Shown: positions 20,151 through 28,819 of the stretch, in pieces
Layout: every line of letters begins with the position of its first letter
How positions within the stretch are numbered: the first letter of the stretch is position 1
DNA from: DATMER01 sp963844885
Lineage (GTDB): Bacteria > Acidobacteriota > Thermoanaerobaculia > Multivoradales > UBA5704
Direction of reading: 5' to 3'
Assembly (NCBI GenBank): GCA_963844885.1
Contig: CAWJQA010000011.1
Span: 124,001-188,000 of the forward strand
DNA: 64,000 bases
Position numbers and translations under genes: made by a program
Notes under the pieces: generated by a model
The model's database searches: none
Told to the model about the DNA's origin: nothing
What the model saw: the letters and a program-made list of their open reading frames with translations, nothing else

Positions 20151-22525
20151 GGCTTCGCTCGGGCCTCCCGCTCCTCGATCAGGCGATAGATCCTCTCCGG
20201 GGAGAGCGGCAGCGAATCGATCGAAATCTCCAGCGGGGCCAGCGCGTCGGAGACCGCGTTCGCCAGGGCCGGAAGCGGTGCGATCGCGCCCCCCTCGCCC
20301 ATGCCCTTGAAGCCGCCGAGCGTGAAGGGGGAGGGCGTCTGGAGATGATGGACCTCGATGTGCGGCGCGTCCAGGGCCGTGGGCAGCAGGTAGTCCATGA
20401 GGGTCTGCGAGAGGAGCTGGCCGTTCTCGTCGTAGACCAGGTGCTCCATGAGGGCGCCGCCGATCCCCTGCACGGTGCCGCCGTGGATCTGGCCGTCGAC
20501 GATGAGCGGATTGATCATGACCCCGCAGTCCTCGACCACGACGTAACGCAGGATCTTCAGGAAGCCGGTCTCGACGTCCACTTCGACGATCGCCGCGTGC
20601 GCGGAGTTGGTCCACGTGCCGGTGCCGGGCGCGGCGTCGTAGTTCTGCGTCGTGGAGAGGTCGGCCGGCGTCATCCCGGGCGGCAGCCGCTCCGGGCGGT
20701 GGTAGGCGTTGCGGGCGACCTCGGCCACGGTCATCCGGGACTTCGGGCTGCCCTTCACCTGCACGACGCCCTCGCTGAGCTCCAGATCGTCGGGATGCGC
20801 CTCCAGCATGTGCGCGGCCATCTCGAGAAGGTTTTGCCGCACGGCGTCCGCGGCCTTCCAGGCGGCGCCGCCGCCGACGACGGCGCTGCGGCTGGCGAAG
20901 GTGCCCATCCCGTAGGGCGAGGAATCGGTATCCCCGCAGCGCACCCGGATGTCCGCCAGCGGCACGCCGAGGCGCTCCGCCACGACCTGGGCCAGGGTGG
21001 TTTCGTGGCCCTGGCCGTGCGAGTGGAGGCCGGAGGCGACCGTGACCTTGCCGGAGGGATCGACCGAAAGGCTGACCGTGTCGTAGCCGAACACCACCGG
21101 GGTGCGGCGTTTCACGAACTCGCTCGTGCCGTGCGCCGTCTGCTCGATGAACGTGCCGAACCCGATGCCCAGGTAGCGCCCCTGCTCGCGGGCGGCCTCC
21201 TGCTCGCGGCGGAAGCCGGCGTATCCGATCGCGTCGGTCAGCTTGTTCAGGGAGGCCTGGAGGCTGGCGCTGTCGAAGACGAGGCCGGTGACGCTCGTGT
21301 AGGGATAGCCGCCGTCCGGGACGTAATTCTTCAGGCGGATCTCCACCGGGTCGAGCCCCAGCTCCTTGGCCACTTCGTCCATCACCCGTTCGATGGTGAA
21401 CGCGGCCGAGGACCGGGCCACACCGCGGTAGGGTCCGAGCGGGCACTTGTTCGTCGCCACCGTCCGCGCCCGGCACCGGTAGGCGCGGATGCGGTAGGGC
21501 CCCGGGATCATGTTGACGGCCATGCCCACTTCCATGGCCGCGGTCCAGGGCCAGATCGAGTAGGCGCCGGAATCGACCAGGATGTCCGCCTCGAGGCCGA
21601 GGATCGTGCCGTCGCGCTGGACGGCCACCTTCACCCGATGTACGTGCTCGCGGGCATGAATGCTCGACGCGAGGTGCTCGAAGGTGTCCTCGATCCACTT
21701 GACCGGACGGCCCAGGCGCATCGACAGCAGGCAGACGGCGATTTCTTCCGGGAACAGGTGGCCCTTGATCCCGAAACCGCCGCCGACGTCGGGAGCGATC
21801 ACCCGCACGTTGTGCTCGCCGAGGCCGAGCACGTCGGCGAGCCCGGTGCGCAGGAGGTGCGGGATCTGGGTGGCGGAGTACAGCGTCAGGATGCCGGTGC
21901 CGGGGTCCCAGTCCGCCAGGCAGGCGCGGCCCTCCAGCGGAAAACCCGTATGGCGGTGGGTGCGGTAGGTGCGCTCCCAGACGAGGTCCGCGCGCTCGAA
22001 GGCGCCGTCGACATCGCCGAAGGTCCCCTGGCGGTCGAGGAAGAGGTTGTCGCCCCAGTCCTCGTACACCAGGGGGCTGCCGGGCTCGACGGCGCGCTCC
22101 GCGTCGATCACCACCGGGAGCGGGTGGTAATCGACCTCGACCAGCTCCGCGGCGTCCTCGGCGACATAGCGGTCGACGGCCGCCACGACCGCCACGGCCT
22201 CGCCCGCGAAATGGACGCGGGGCCAGGCGAGGGCTCCGAAATCCGTCCCCTTCCAGCCGGGCCACTCCGAGTCGCAGCGGATCGGGCGGCTGAGGCGTCC
22301 GGCCTCCTCGCCGGTAAGGATCCCGAACACGCCGTCGAGGGCCATGGCGTGGCCGGTGCGGACGGCCTGCACCTCGGCGTGCGCGTAGGGGGTGCGCACG
22401 AAGGCGGCATGGACCATGCCGGCGAGCCGGATGTCGTCCACGTACCGCGTGTGCCCGGTGAGGAAGCGGGCATCCTCGCGGCGGGCGATGCGCTGGCCGA
22501 TGTACTTGGTCGCCCCCAGGCTCAT
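20147..22525 (-). CDS. Molybdenum hydroxylase, molybdopterin-binding large subunit
   Basis: 792 residues, the catalytic subunit of a xanthine dehydrogenase-family enzyme. Visible: RIARREDARFLTGHTRYVDDI, the molybdopterin loop VGGGFGIKG, the active-site loop KCPLGPYRGVARS, HSHGQGHETTLAQVVAERL and the catalytic-glutamate region GGFKGMGEGGAIAP near the end. The loop reads PYRGVAR, not the AYxCSFR of true (form I) CO dehydrogenase, so CO oxidation is unlikely; hydroxylation of a heterocycle, aldehyde or thioester-linked acid is more likely. Overlaps both neighbours by 4 bp. Confidence 0.93.
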   Translation of the reverse strand: MSLGATKYIGQRIARREDARFLTGHTRYVDDIRLAGMVHAAFVRTPYAHAEVQAVRTGHAMALDGVFGILTGEEAGRLSRPIRCDSEWPGWKGTDFGALAWPRVHFAGEAVAVVAAVDRYVAEDAAELVEVDYHPLPVVIDAERAVEPGSPLVYEDWGDNLFLDRQGTFGDVDGAFERADLVWERTYRTHRHTGFPLEGRACLADWDPGTGILTLYSATQIPHLLRTGLADVLGLGEHNVRVIAPDVGGGFGIKGHLFPEEIAVCLLSMRLGRPVKWIEDTFEHLASSIHAREHVHRVKVAVQRDGTILGLEADILVDSGAYSIWPWTAAMEVGMAVNMIPGPYRIRAYRCRARTVATNKCPLGPYRGVARSSAAFTIERVMDEVAKELGLDPVEIRLKNYVPDGGYPYTSVTGLVFDSASLQASLNKLTDAIGYAGFRREQEAAREQGRYLGIGFGTFIEQTAHGTSEFVKRRTPVVFGYDTVSLSVDPSGKVTVASGLHSHGQGHETTLAQVVAERLGVPLADIRVRCGDTDSSPYGMGTFASRSAVVGGGAAWKAADAVRQNLLEMAAHMLEAHPDDLELSEGVVQVKGSPKSRMTVAEVARNAYHRPERLPPGMTPADLSTTQNYDAAPGTGTWTNSAHAAIVEVDVETGFLKILRYVVVEDCGVMINPLIVDGQIHGGTVQGIGGALMEHLVYDENGQLLSQTLMDYLLPTALDAPHIEVHHLQTPSPFTLGGFKGMGEGGAIAPLPALANAVSDALAPLEISIDSLPLSPERIYRLIEEREARAKP

Positions 22526-23010
22526 CGGCCGCCCTCTTCCCGCATCGTCCGGGCCGCGGCCAGGATCGAGGACACGATGTGGACGTAGCCCGTGCAGCGG
22601 CAGACGTTGCCGGAGATCGCCTGGCGCACCTCGGCCTCGGACGGATCGGGGTTCTGCCGCAGCAGCTCACAGGCGGTGATCAGCATGCCCGGAGTGCAGT
22701 AGCCGCACTGCAGGCCGTGGTTGTCCCAGAAAGCCTGCTGCACCGGGTGAAGCTTGCCGTCCCGCGACAGGCTCTCGACCGTGAGGATTTCGGCGCCGTC
22801 GGCCTGGACCGCCAGCAGCAGGCAGGCCCGCGCCGTCCGGCCGTCCACGAGAATCGTGCAGGCGCCGCAGATCCCCTGCTCGCAGCCCACGCGCACGCCG
22901 GTGAGGCCGGCGTTCTCGCGCAGGAAATCCGACAGCAGCATGCGCGGCGACACGGTTCCCTCGAACGGTTTCCCGTTGATCGTCATGCGGACGGCCAGTC
23001 GTTGCGGCAT
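22522..23010 (-). CDS. Molybdenum hydroxylase, [2Fe-2S] small subunit
   Basis: 162 residues with two [2Fe-2S] centres: the plant-type cluster GCEQGICGACTILVDG with a further cysteine in ARACLL, and the helical domain CGYCTPGM plus CRCTGY. It relays electrons from the molybdenum site to the FAD subunit. Start ATG 23010, 17 bp after the AMP-ligase stop, so the ligase and hydroxylase are probably co-transcribed. Confidence 0.95.
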   Translation of the reverse strand: MPQRLAVRMTINGKPFEGTVSPRMLLSDFLRENAGLTGVRVGCEQGICGACTILVDGRTARACLLLAVQADGAEILTVESLSRDGKLHPVQQAFWDNHGLQCGYCTPGMLITACELLRQNPDPSEAEVRQAISGNVCRCTGYVHIVSSILAAARTMREEGGR

Positions 23011-23027
23011 CGCTCGGCGCTCCTCTT

Positions 23028-24515
23028 CTAGCGGCTGACGACCAGATCCTGGATGGCGCGGCGGTCGACCTTGCCGCTCGGCAGGTGCGGCAGGGAATCG
23101 ACGACCACCACCTCGTCGGGTACGGCGTAGCGCGGCAGCAGCGCCGAGCACCGCCGGCGGACGTCGTCGGGTTGGAGACCGCCGGCCTCCGGGCCGCCCT
23201 GGCAGACGGCGACCAGCCGGGGGCCGCGGCGGGTCTCCCCGGCGGTGACCACGACGGCGCGCTGGACCCCCTCGACCTGCTCCACCGCCGCCTCGACCTC
23301 GACGAAGACCACCAGCAGGCCGTCCCGCTTGACGCTGTGCTTCGAGCGGCCGACGATCTCGATGTAGCCGTCGTCGCGGATCCGCGCCATGTCGCCCGTC
23401 TCGAACCAGTCGTCGTCGCCTTGGGGGGCGAACCGCCACCTCTCCCCTTCCGGGATCAGGTAGCCGGAAAATCCGTTGTTCTGCCGGCACTGGAGCAGGC
23501 CGGCGCCCTCGCCGGCTCCGGCGTCCGCTCCGCTCTCGTCGACCCGCACCTCGACCCCGACGTGCGCATAGCCGGCCGTGGGAAGGCGCAGCTCGAACGG
23601 ATCGTCCGGCGCCGCCGAGCAGACGGCGCCCATCTCGGTGATGCCGTAGAGGTTGATCAACACCCCGAAGCGCGGCTCGTAGGCGGCGACCGTCTCCTGC
23701 TTGAGCCGGTCGCCGGCGGCCACCGCGACGCGATAGGGCCGCGACGACTTGCGCACGCCGACGAAACCGTCGCACAGGGCGGGCGCGAAGATTCCGACGG
23801 TCGGCTGGAAGCGCTCCTCGCTTTCGAGATAGCGGACGATGTTGCTGCCGCCGCCGACGTCGATCGACGCCCCGGACAGCACGCTCGCCGAGAAGCCGGC
23901 CCCGAACCCGTAGCTGTGGAAGATCGGCACCGGGATCGCGATCCGGTCGTCCGGCGTGTGCCGCCACTGCTCGGTGCAGGCGAAGGAATTGTTCAGCCAC
24001 TTCTGGTGCGACTTGCGGATGAGCTTCGGGATCCCGGTGGTGCCCGACGAGCGCATGTAGACGTCAGGACCCTGAAAGGCCGCGACCACCGGATCCTCGG
24101 CGAACGCTTCGTTGACGGTGACCGTGAAGCCGTCCTCCGGCGAGTCGCCGACCGGGAGAGTGGTAATTACGTGGGAGCAGAAGCCGGGGATGAAGCGCGC
24201 CGTGCCGGCCTCCACCGAGGCTCCGCTCAGCTCGGGCAGCACGACCACGTCGTACTCCCGGCTGTACATGTAGAGAATGCTCAGGGCTCCGGCGACGCAC
24301 TGCGAGACCTCGAGCGCCAGCGGGTAACGCTTCGTCACGCCGTGGCGGGCGAAGAGGCGGTCCAGCCGTTCGAAGACGCCGGGCATCTCCGAGTAGGGGA
24401 CGGACTGGCGGCCGTCGGAGAGGCCGTTGGCGCGGACGCCGGGCTCGCTCGCCAGCCATTGGATGAGCTCGGGTCCGCCGGGCGCGAGCGGAGCCCGGTA
24501 CGCTAGACTTGCCAT
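23028..24515 (-). CDS. AMP-forming acyl/aryl ligase
   Basis: About 495 residues of the ANL superfamily, activating a carboxylic acid as acyl-AMP and then linking it to CoA or a carrier protein. Motifs: P-loop RSSGTTGIPKLIRK (~160), NLYGITEMG (~290), ETGDMARIRDDGYIEIVGRSKHSVKRDGL (~375), and the terminal LPSGKVDRRAI with its catalytic lysine. The substrate is not readable. It heads the operon with the molybdenum hydroxylase, which suggests the hydroxylase acts on an activated acid. Its ATG (24515, or 24518) overlaps the start of a divergent thioesterase gene. Confidence 0.9.
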   Translation of the reverse strand: MASLAYRAPLAPGGPELIQWLASEPGVRANGLSDGRQSVPYSEMPGVFERLDRLFARHGVTKRYPLALEVSQCVAGALSILYMYSREYDVVVLPELSGASVEAGTARFIPGFCSHVITTLPVGDSPEDGFTVTVNEAFAEDPVVAAFQGPDVYMRSSGTTGIPKLIRKSHQKWLNNSFACTEQWRHTPDDRIAIPVPIFHSYGFGAGFSASVLSGASIDVGGGSNIVRYLESEERFQPTVGIFAPALCDGFVGVRKSSRPYRVAVAAGDRLKQETVAAYEPRFGVLINLYGITEMGAVCSAAPDDPFELRLPTAGYAHVGVEVRVDESGADAGAGEGAGLLQCRQNNGFSGYLIPEGERWRFAPQGDDDWFETGDMARIRDDGYIEIVGRSKHSVKRDGLLVVFVEVEAAVEQVEGVQRAVVVTAGETRRGPRLVAVCQGGPEAGGLQPDDVRRRCSALLPRYAVPDEVVVVDSLPHLPSGKVDRRAIQDLVVSR

Positions 24516-24516
24516 C

Positions 24517-24903
24517 ATGTCCTCCGAATCACAGTCTTCCGTGTCGCTCGAGGCCGGCCTGACCCGGGTGGCGACCTACACGGTCACTCCCGACATGCGC
24601 CCTCCGCACGTCGAAGGCATCCTCTCGACCTCGCGCATGATCGCACTGATGGAGGACACCTGTCTGGACGCGGTCCAGCCGTTCCTGGCGGAGGGCCGGA
24701 CCACGGTGGGCACCCGCGTCGACGTCACCCACGTCGGCACCGCCTGGGCGGGCGAGGAGGTGACCGTCCGCATCCGCCTCGAAAAGGTTACGCAACGCCG
24801 CCTGCTCAGCTTCGACGTGGAGGTCGCGGCTCCAGGCGGCGTCATCAGCACGGGCACGCATCAGAGGCTCGTCGTCGACCGCTCCAGGCTCGCGAGATCC
24901 TGA
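24517..24903 (+). CDS. FlK-like acyl-CoA/ACP thioesterase
   Basis: 128 residues of the hot-dog fold, resembling fluoroacetyl-CoA thioesterase FlK. The catalytic trio keeps the FlK spacing: T38 in LSTSRMIALMED, E46, and H72 in TRVDVTHVG (FlK uses T42, E50, H76). It would hydrolyse a short or unusual acyl thioester, perhaps for editing or release in this biosynthetic locus. Its ATG overlaps the divergent ligase start codon (CATCATG), so its promoter must lie inside the ligase gene. The 3' end overlaps the convergent sulfotransferase-GrpB gene by 43 bp. Confidence 0.85.
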   Translation: MSSESQSSVSLEAGLTRVATYTVTPDMRPPHVEGILSTSRMIALMEDTCLDAVQPFLAEGRTTVGTRVDVTHVGTAWAGEEVTVRIRLEKVTQRRLLSFDVEVAAPGGVISTGTHQRLVVDRSRLARS

Positions 24904-26444
24904 CCGGTCTCCAAACCCGCCCGCCAGGCCTTGGCGCGATCGATCATCTCGATCGACATCGACATCTTGCTGATCGTGTACTGCAGGAAGCTCTGGTCGA
25001 TCTCCTCGGCGAGCTTCTGCTTGAGCCGCGCGTAGCGGTCCCTCTCCTCGGGGTGGGAGCGCAGGAACTCGCGGAGAGCGCGCTGCTCGGCGATCCAGGG
25101 ACGGGTCTGCTCGCAGAGGTGGATGACGTAGGAGCGGTCGCCTTCGATCTTCCAGAGCCAGACCGTCTCCGGATCCACCGGGCTGTTGCCCCAGCTCTCG
25201 TAGCCGGCCGCTTTGAGCGCCTCCTCGGCGGCGCTGTCGGGAGGCGTGTCCAGGGTGACGAAGATGTCGATCATGTTCTTCGACGGCAGGCCGGGCACCG
25301 AGGTGCTGCCGAAGTGCTCGCAGACCGCCGCGGGACGGTCGAGCGCCGCGAGGATCGCCGCTCTCTGGGCCGCGAACCAGTCGGCCCACTCGGGGTTGCT
25401 CGGCACCTGCTTGAGCGGCAGGTTCGGCACCCGCACCTTCTGCCAGCGGGCGAACTTGCGCGCCAGCGTCTCGTCGCGCTCGTGCTTGGCCCGGATGTCG
25501 GCCGGGATCTTCTTGAGAACCTTGACGCTGTCGAGAACCTCGCGCAGGCGGAGGCCGGAGCGCATCGCCGGAACGGATTCGCCGCGCGTCCAGGCGGAGA
25601 GGTCGCGGCCGATCGCCTTGCCCAGGCGGGCCACCTCGTCGGCAAAGACCTCCCGCAGCCCGGCCGCGGTCTCCGGGGAGAGCGGCGATATCGCCGATAT
25701 TGGCGGGCCGTCGTGCTGCTTCATCTCCTTGAACTGCATGCGCTGCTTGACCTCCGGCGGAGCGTCGCGGAGCTGCCGGATGGCCATCATCCGGACCTTT
25801 CCGCTCGCCTTCGCCGGATCGAGCTCGGCCTCGAACTTCGGATCGACGCCGAGGAATTCCAGCGCCCGCCGGTAGACCGCGGCGGTGTCGCGCACGAAGT
25901 CGTCGAACAGGACGTAGAAAACATTGCTACGGCCGAAGACCTCGAAGTAGCGCTCGACCTTGGCGGCGTTGCGCGCCGCGTCGGTGTAGAGCAGCCCTTC
26001 GGGGAAATAGACACCGGGCGGCAGGCCCCGGCCCTGCCGGCGCTCGGGCTCGGCGGCGAGGGCCTCTTCGAAGGTCGGCAGATCCTCGTTGCCGGTGCGC
26101 GAGTAGAGTGAATAGAGGGAATAGGCCATCTGCGCGGGCTCGCGCAGCATGACGATGATCTTCGCATCCGGCGAGAAGGCGCGGATCTCGTGCGGGGCCT
26201 TCGGGGAGGAGAGATACCACACCGAAGCCTCGCCGAGGCGCTTGCGGTCGCCCGCGCCGGCGAACAGTTGGAGGTAGACGTTTTCCTCGCGGATCGTGCC
26301 CGGCATGAGCGACAGGTCGCTGCCGAAAAAATGCGGCTCCTTGTCGATCGAGCAATAGATCTCCGGGTGCTGCTTCAGATAGGAATACATCGAGGCGGTT
26401 CCGGACCGCGGTGCCCCGACGATGAAGAAATTGGGCCTGCGCAT
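24861..26444 (-). CDS. Sulfotransferase-GrpB (nucleotidyltransferase-like) fusion
   Basis: 527 residues. Residues 1-~300 are a PAPS-dependent sulfotransferase: 5'-phosphosulfate loop FFIVGAPRSGTASMYSYL, and a 3'-phosphate-binding region IIVMLREPAQMAYSLYSLY. Residues ~355-520 are a GrpB/UPF0157 domain of the nucleotidyltransferase fold, with EHFGSTSVPGLPSKNMIDIFV near 377-394. I know no standard family with this order. Start ATG 26444 has GGGAG upstream. It is the last gene of the ten-gene operon starting at 35182. Sulfation of the pathway product is a reasonable guess; the GrpB part's role is open. Confidence 0.85.
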   Translation of the reverse strand: MRRPNFFIVGAPRSGTASMYSYLKQHPEIYCSIDKEPHFFGSDLSLMPGTIREENVYLQLFAGAGDRKRLGEASVWYLSSPKAPHEIRAFSPDAKIIVMLREPAQMAYSLYSLYSRTGNEDLPTFEEALAAEPERRQGRGLPPGVYFPEGLLYTDAARNAAKVERYFEVFGRSNVFYVLFDDFVRDTAAVYRRALEFLGVDPKFEAELDPAKASGKVRMMAIRQLRDAPPEVKQRMQFKEMKQHDGPPISAISPLSPETAAGLREVFADEVARLGKAIGRDLSAWTRGESVPAMRSGLRLREVLDSVKVLKKIPADIRAKHERDETLARKFARWQKVRVPNLPLKQVPSNPEWADWFAAQRAAILAALDRPAAVCEHFGSTSVPGLPSKNMIDIFVTLDTPPDSAAEEALKAAGYESWGNSPVDPETVWLWKIEGDRSYVIHLCEQTRPWIAEQRALREFLRSHPEERDRYARLKQKLAEEIDQSFLQYTISKMSMSIEMIDRAKAWRAGLETGQDLASLERSTTSL

Positions 26445-26455
26445 GCCGGTCTCCC

Positions 26456-26722
26456 TCAGGCTCGCTGTTCCGCGATCTGTTCCTGGATCACCTTCGCAAG
26501 GGACTGAAGGTTCTTGAACGTTTCCATGTTGAGCGTCTCGTCCCGCAGCTCGATGTTGAAGCGCTTCTCGATGAAGCTGATCAGCTCGACGAGGATGACG
26601 GAGTCGAGGGCCAGGCCCTCCTCGAAGAGCGGCGCCGTCTCGTCGAGATCCTCGTAGGTGAGGTTCACGTCGAGATCGTCGAGAATGATGCGCTTGACGC
26701 TTTCCAGAACTTGTTCGGTCAT
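26456..26722 (-). CDS. Acyl carrier protein
   Basis: 88 residues, acidic and helical. The phosphopantetheine attachment serine is in the motif LALDSVILVELISFIEKRF (~43). It has no fused catalytic domain. One of two free-standing carrier proteins in the operon; it lies 16 bp after the radical SAM gene and 11 bp before the sulfotransferase fusion. ATG 26722 is chosen over a TTG three codons upstream. Confidence 0.9.
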   Translation of the reverse strand: MTEQVLESVKRIILDDLDVNLTYEDLDETAPLFEEGLALDSVILVELISFIEKRFNIELRDETLNMETFKNLQSLAKVIQEQIAEQRA

Positions 26723-26738
26723 GACCTGCAATCCTTTC

Positions 26739-28091
26739 CTAGAAGAGAACCCGCGCCCGGCTGCCGGAGCTCGCGCCGCTGTAGCTTTTCAAAGAGCTTT
26801 CGAGCGCCCGCCCCACGTAGTCGGCGTACAGGATCCCGTATTCGGTGAGAGAAATGGTCTCGTCGTCGACGGTGACGAACCCGTCGTCCACGAGCCGGGA
26901 CAGCGTGGTGCCGCAGGCCTTGCGCAGGTCGAGGCCGTGCTTCTCCCGGAAGCGGACGTGATTGAGATGCACCAGTTTCATCCCCATCACCACCTCGCGC
27001 AGCATGAGGTCGAAAGTGGTGCAGTTGTAACCCCGGAAGGCCGGCAGCCGGCCGCTTTCGACGGTCTCGGTGTAGGTGGGGATGTCGTTCAGGTTCTGAT
27101 AGTTGTAGCGGCCGATGGAGCCGAACGCCGAGACGCCGACGGCGCAGTTGTCGTTGCCCATCCACTTGCTGCGGGTGTGCTTCTGGTCGTAGGCGCCGCC
27201 CTTGGTGAAGGTGAACGAGTTGCACGGCTGGTAGTCGTGCTTCTTGAGCTCGGCGAGGGCGTACTGCATGAACTCCAGCTCCTGCTCTTCGCTGGGGAGC
27301 GAGATCTCCTGGCTCTTCTCGGCGGTGTAGTACGGCGTGTTGGCGTAAAGCTCGAGCTTGTAGACGGTGATGTTGTGCGCGCCGGACTCGATCGCCCGCT
27401 TCACCGAGTAGGCCCAACTCTCCATCGTTTCGCCGGCCAGGCCGCTGATCAGGTCGATGTTGACGTCGGCGCCGGTGCTCTTGGCGAGCTCGATGGCGCG
27501 GAAGGCGTCCTGCTCCGTGTCCTGGCGTCCGGTCTGGAAGACGATCTCCTCCTTGAACGACTGGATGCCGAGGCTGATGCGGTTGACCTTGTTGCGCTGG
27601 AGGCAGGCCGCCTTGCGCGCCGACAGCGTGACCGGCTCGCCCTCGAACGTGATCTGCGGCTCGGCGAACGTGAAGTTCGCGCGCAGCGTATCGAAGAGGC
27701 GGTCGATGTTGTCCTCGGTCATGAGCGACGGCGTGCCGCCGCCGAAGTACACGGACACGACCGGCCGTTTCTTGAGGTCGAAGTGCTCGGAGGCGAGCTC
27801 GATCTCGCGGCACACGGAGGACACGTACCGGTCGATCTCCGCGAGGCGGTTCTCCTTGAGCGTCGTCGTCTTGAACCAGCAGTAGGCGCAGCGCTGGATG
27901 CAGTACGGCATGTGGACGTAGACGTTCAACGGCCGCGGCCCCGAGCCCTCCTCGACCGCTTCCTTGTTCCAGTAGCGGAACATCGGATAGGTGGTGATGA
28001 ACCCCTTCCTCGAAAGCTCCGGCCGGGTGCCGGTGATCGCGGGCTCCGGGTCGGGGGACGGCTGTGGTGGGTTCTGTACGCTGTCGAGCAT
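26739..28091 (-). CDS. HemN/HemW-like radical SAM enzyme
   Basis: 450 residues. The 4Fe-4S cluster motif is YVHMPYCIQRCAYCWFK (CxxxCxxC), followed by the SAM-binding VVSVYFGGGTPSLM and the HemN-type helix NRISLGIQSFKEE. A HemN C-terminal domain ends SLTEYGILYADYV. True HemN decarboxylates coproporphyrinogen, and relatives in natural-product clusters methylate or cyclopropanate substrates. Position between dapB-like and acp genes favours a specialised role. ATG 28091 was chosen because AAGGAAAGGAAG precedes it; the longer reading from 28136 lacks one and would run into the dapB 3' end. Confidence 0.88.
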   Translation of the reverse strand: MLDSVQNPPQPSPDPEPAITGTRPELSRKGFITTYPMFRYWNKEAVEEGSGPRPLNVYVHMPYCIQRCAYCWFKTTTLKENRLAEIDRYVSSVCREIELASEHFDLKKRPVVSVYFGGGTPSLMTEDNIDRLFDTLRANFTFAEPQITFEGEPVTLSARKAACLQRNKVNRISLGIQSFKEEIVFQTGRQDTEQDAFRAIELAKSTGADVNIDLISGLAGETMESWAYSVKRAIESGAHNITVYKLELYANTPYYTAEKSQEISLPSEEQELEFMQYALAELKKHDYQPCNSFTFTKGGAYDQKHTRSKWMGNDNCAVGVSAFGSIGRYNYQNLNDIPTYTETVESGRLPAFRGYNCTTFDLMLREVVMGMKLVHLNHVRFREKHGLDLRKACGTTLSRLVDDGFVTVDDETISLTEYGILYADYVGRALESSLKSYSGASSGSRARVLF

Positions 28092-28132
28092 GATTCTTCC
28101 TTTCCTTGGGATGGGCTCTGAGTCCGGAGTCC

Positions 28133-28819
28133 TCAAGCGGCGGGCAGGACGTCGTCGAGCACTTCCTCGAAGTCGTGAAAACCGCCGCGGCCGGCGATCC
28201 AGCCGGCGGCCAGCAGGGCGCCTTCGGCGAACCCCTGACGGTTCCGGGCGCGGTGCTGAAGATGGATGGTGTCGGCTTGCGAATCGAATCCGGCGGAGTG
28301 CTCCGACGGGACGTAGCCGGCGCGCTGGCAGGAGATCGGCACCCCGCGATCCCCATAATGCAGTGCCATCCGGCGGCGGATCTCCAGCGCCGTGCCCGAC
28401 GGACTGTCTTTCTTGAACCGGTGGTGCCAGTCCTGGATGAACGGGTCGTACTCGAAGGCGGCGAGCATCTTCGCCGCCTGCTCGGCGAGCCGGTAGAAGA
28501 CGTTGACGCCGAGCGAGAAGTTCGCGGCCTGTACGGCGCCGATGCCGGAGCTTTCGACGATGCCGCGGACCTCGTCGAGCCGGTCGTGCCAGCCGGTGGT
28601 GCCGATCACGAGCGGGAGCGACAGCGCCGCGGCGGCGCGGGCGGTCTCCGGCACGGCTTCGGGCACGGAGAAGTCGATCACCGTGACCCCGGCGAGACCG
28701 GCCGCGGCATGCAGGGGCCGCTCCCGCGTGAAGCGGTCGACGACCTCCACGCCCCGGGCCGCCGCCACCTCGTCGACGACGCGGCCCATGTTGCCGTAGC
28801 CGACCAGGGCGATCTTCAT
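28133..28819 (-). CDS. DapB-like dihydrodipicolinate reductase
   Basis: 228 residues, slightly short for DapB (240-270). The NAD(P)H-binding start is MKIALVGYGNMGRVV; the catalytic region is DWHHRFKKDSPSGTALEI, with the HHxxKxDxPSGTA-type motif. DapB reduces dihydrodipicolinate in lysine synthesis. No dapA or asd is nearby, and its ATG overlaps the stop of a dehydrogenase-like gene, so it may reduce a cyclic imine made in this pathway. It could also be the genome's only dapB; the window cannot tell. Confidence 0.85.
   Translation of the reverse strand: MKIALVGYGNMGRVVDEVAAARGVEVVDRFTRERPLHAAAGLAGVTVIDFSVPEAVPETARAAAALSLPLVIGTTGWHDRLDEVRGIVESSGIGAVQAANFSLGVNVFYRLAEQAAKMLAAFEYDPFIQDWHHRFKKDSPSGTALEIRRRMALHYGDRGVPISCQRAGYVPSEHSAGFDSQADTIHLQHRARNRQGFAEGALLAAGWIAGRGGFHDFEEVLDDVLPAA

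Noticed and set aside
20147..22525. True carbon monoxide dehydrogenase (coxL form I)
   Set aside because: The active-site loop reads PYRGVAR instead of the form I AYxCSFR motif.
20345..22588. 747-codon plus-strand ORF opposite the molybdenum hydroxylase
   Set aside because: Antisense shadow; the minus strand carries the full catalytic subunit.
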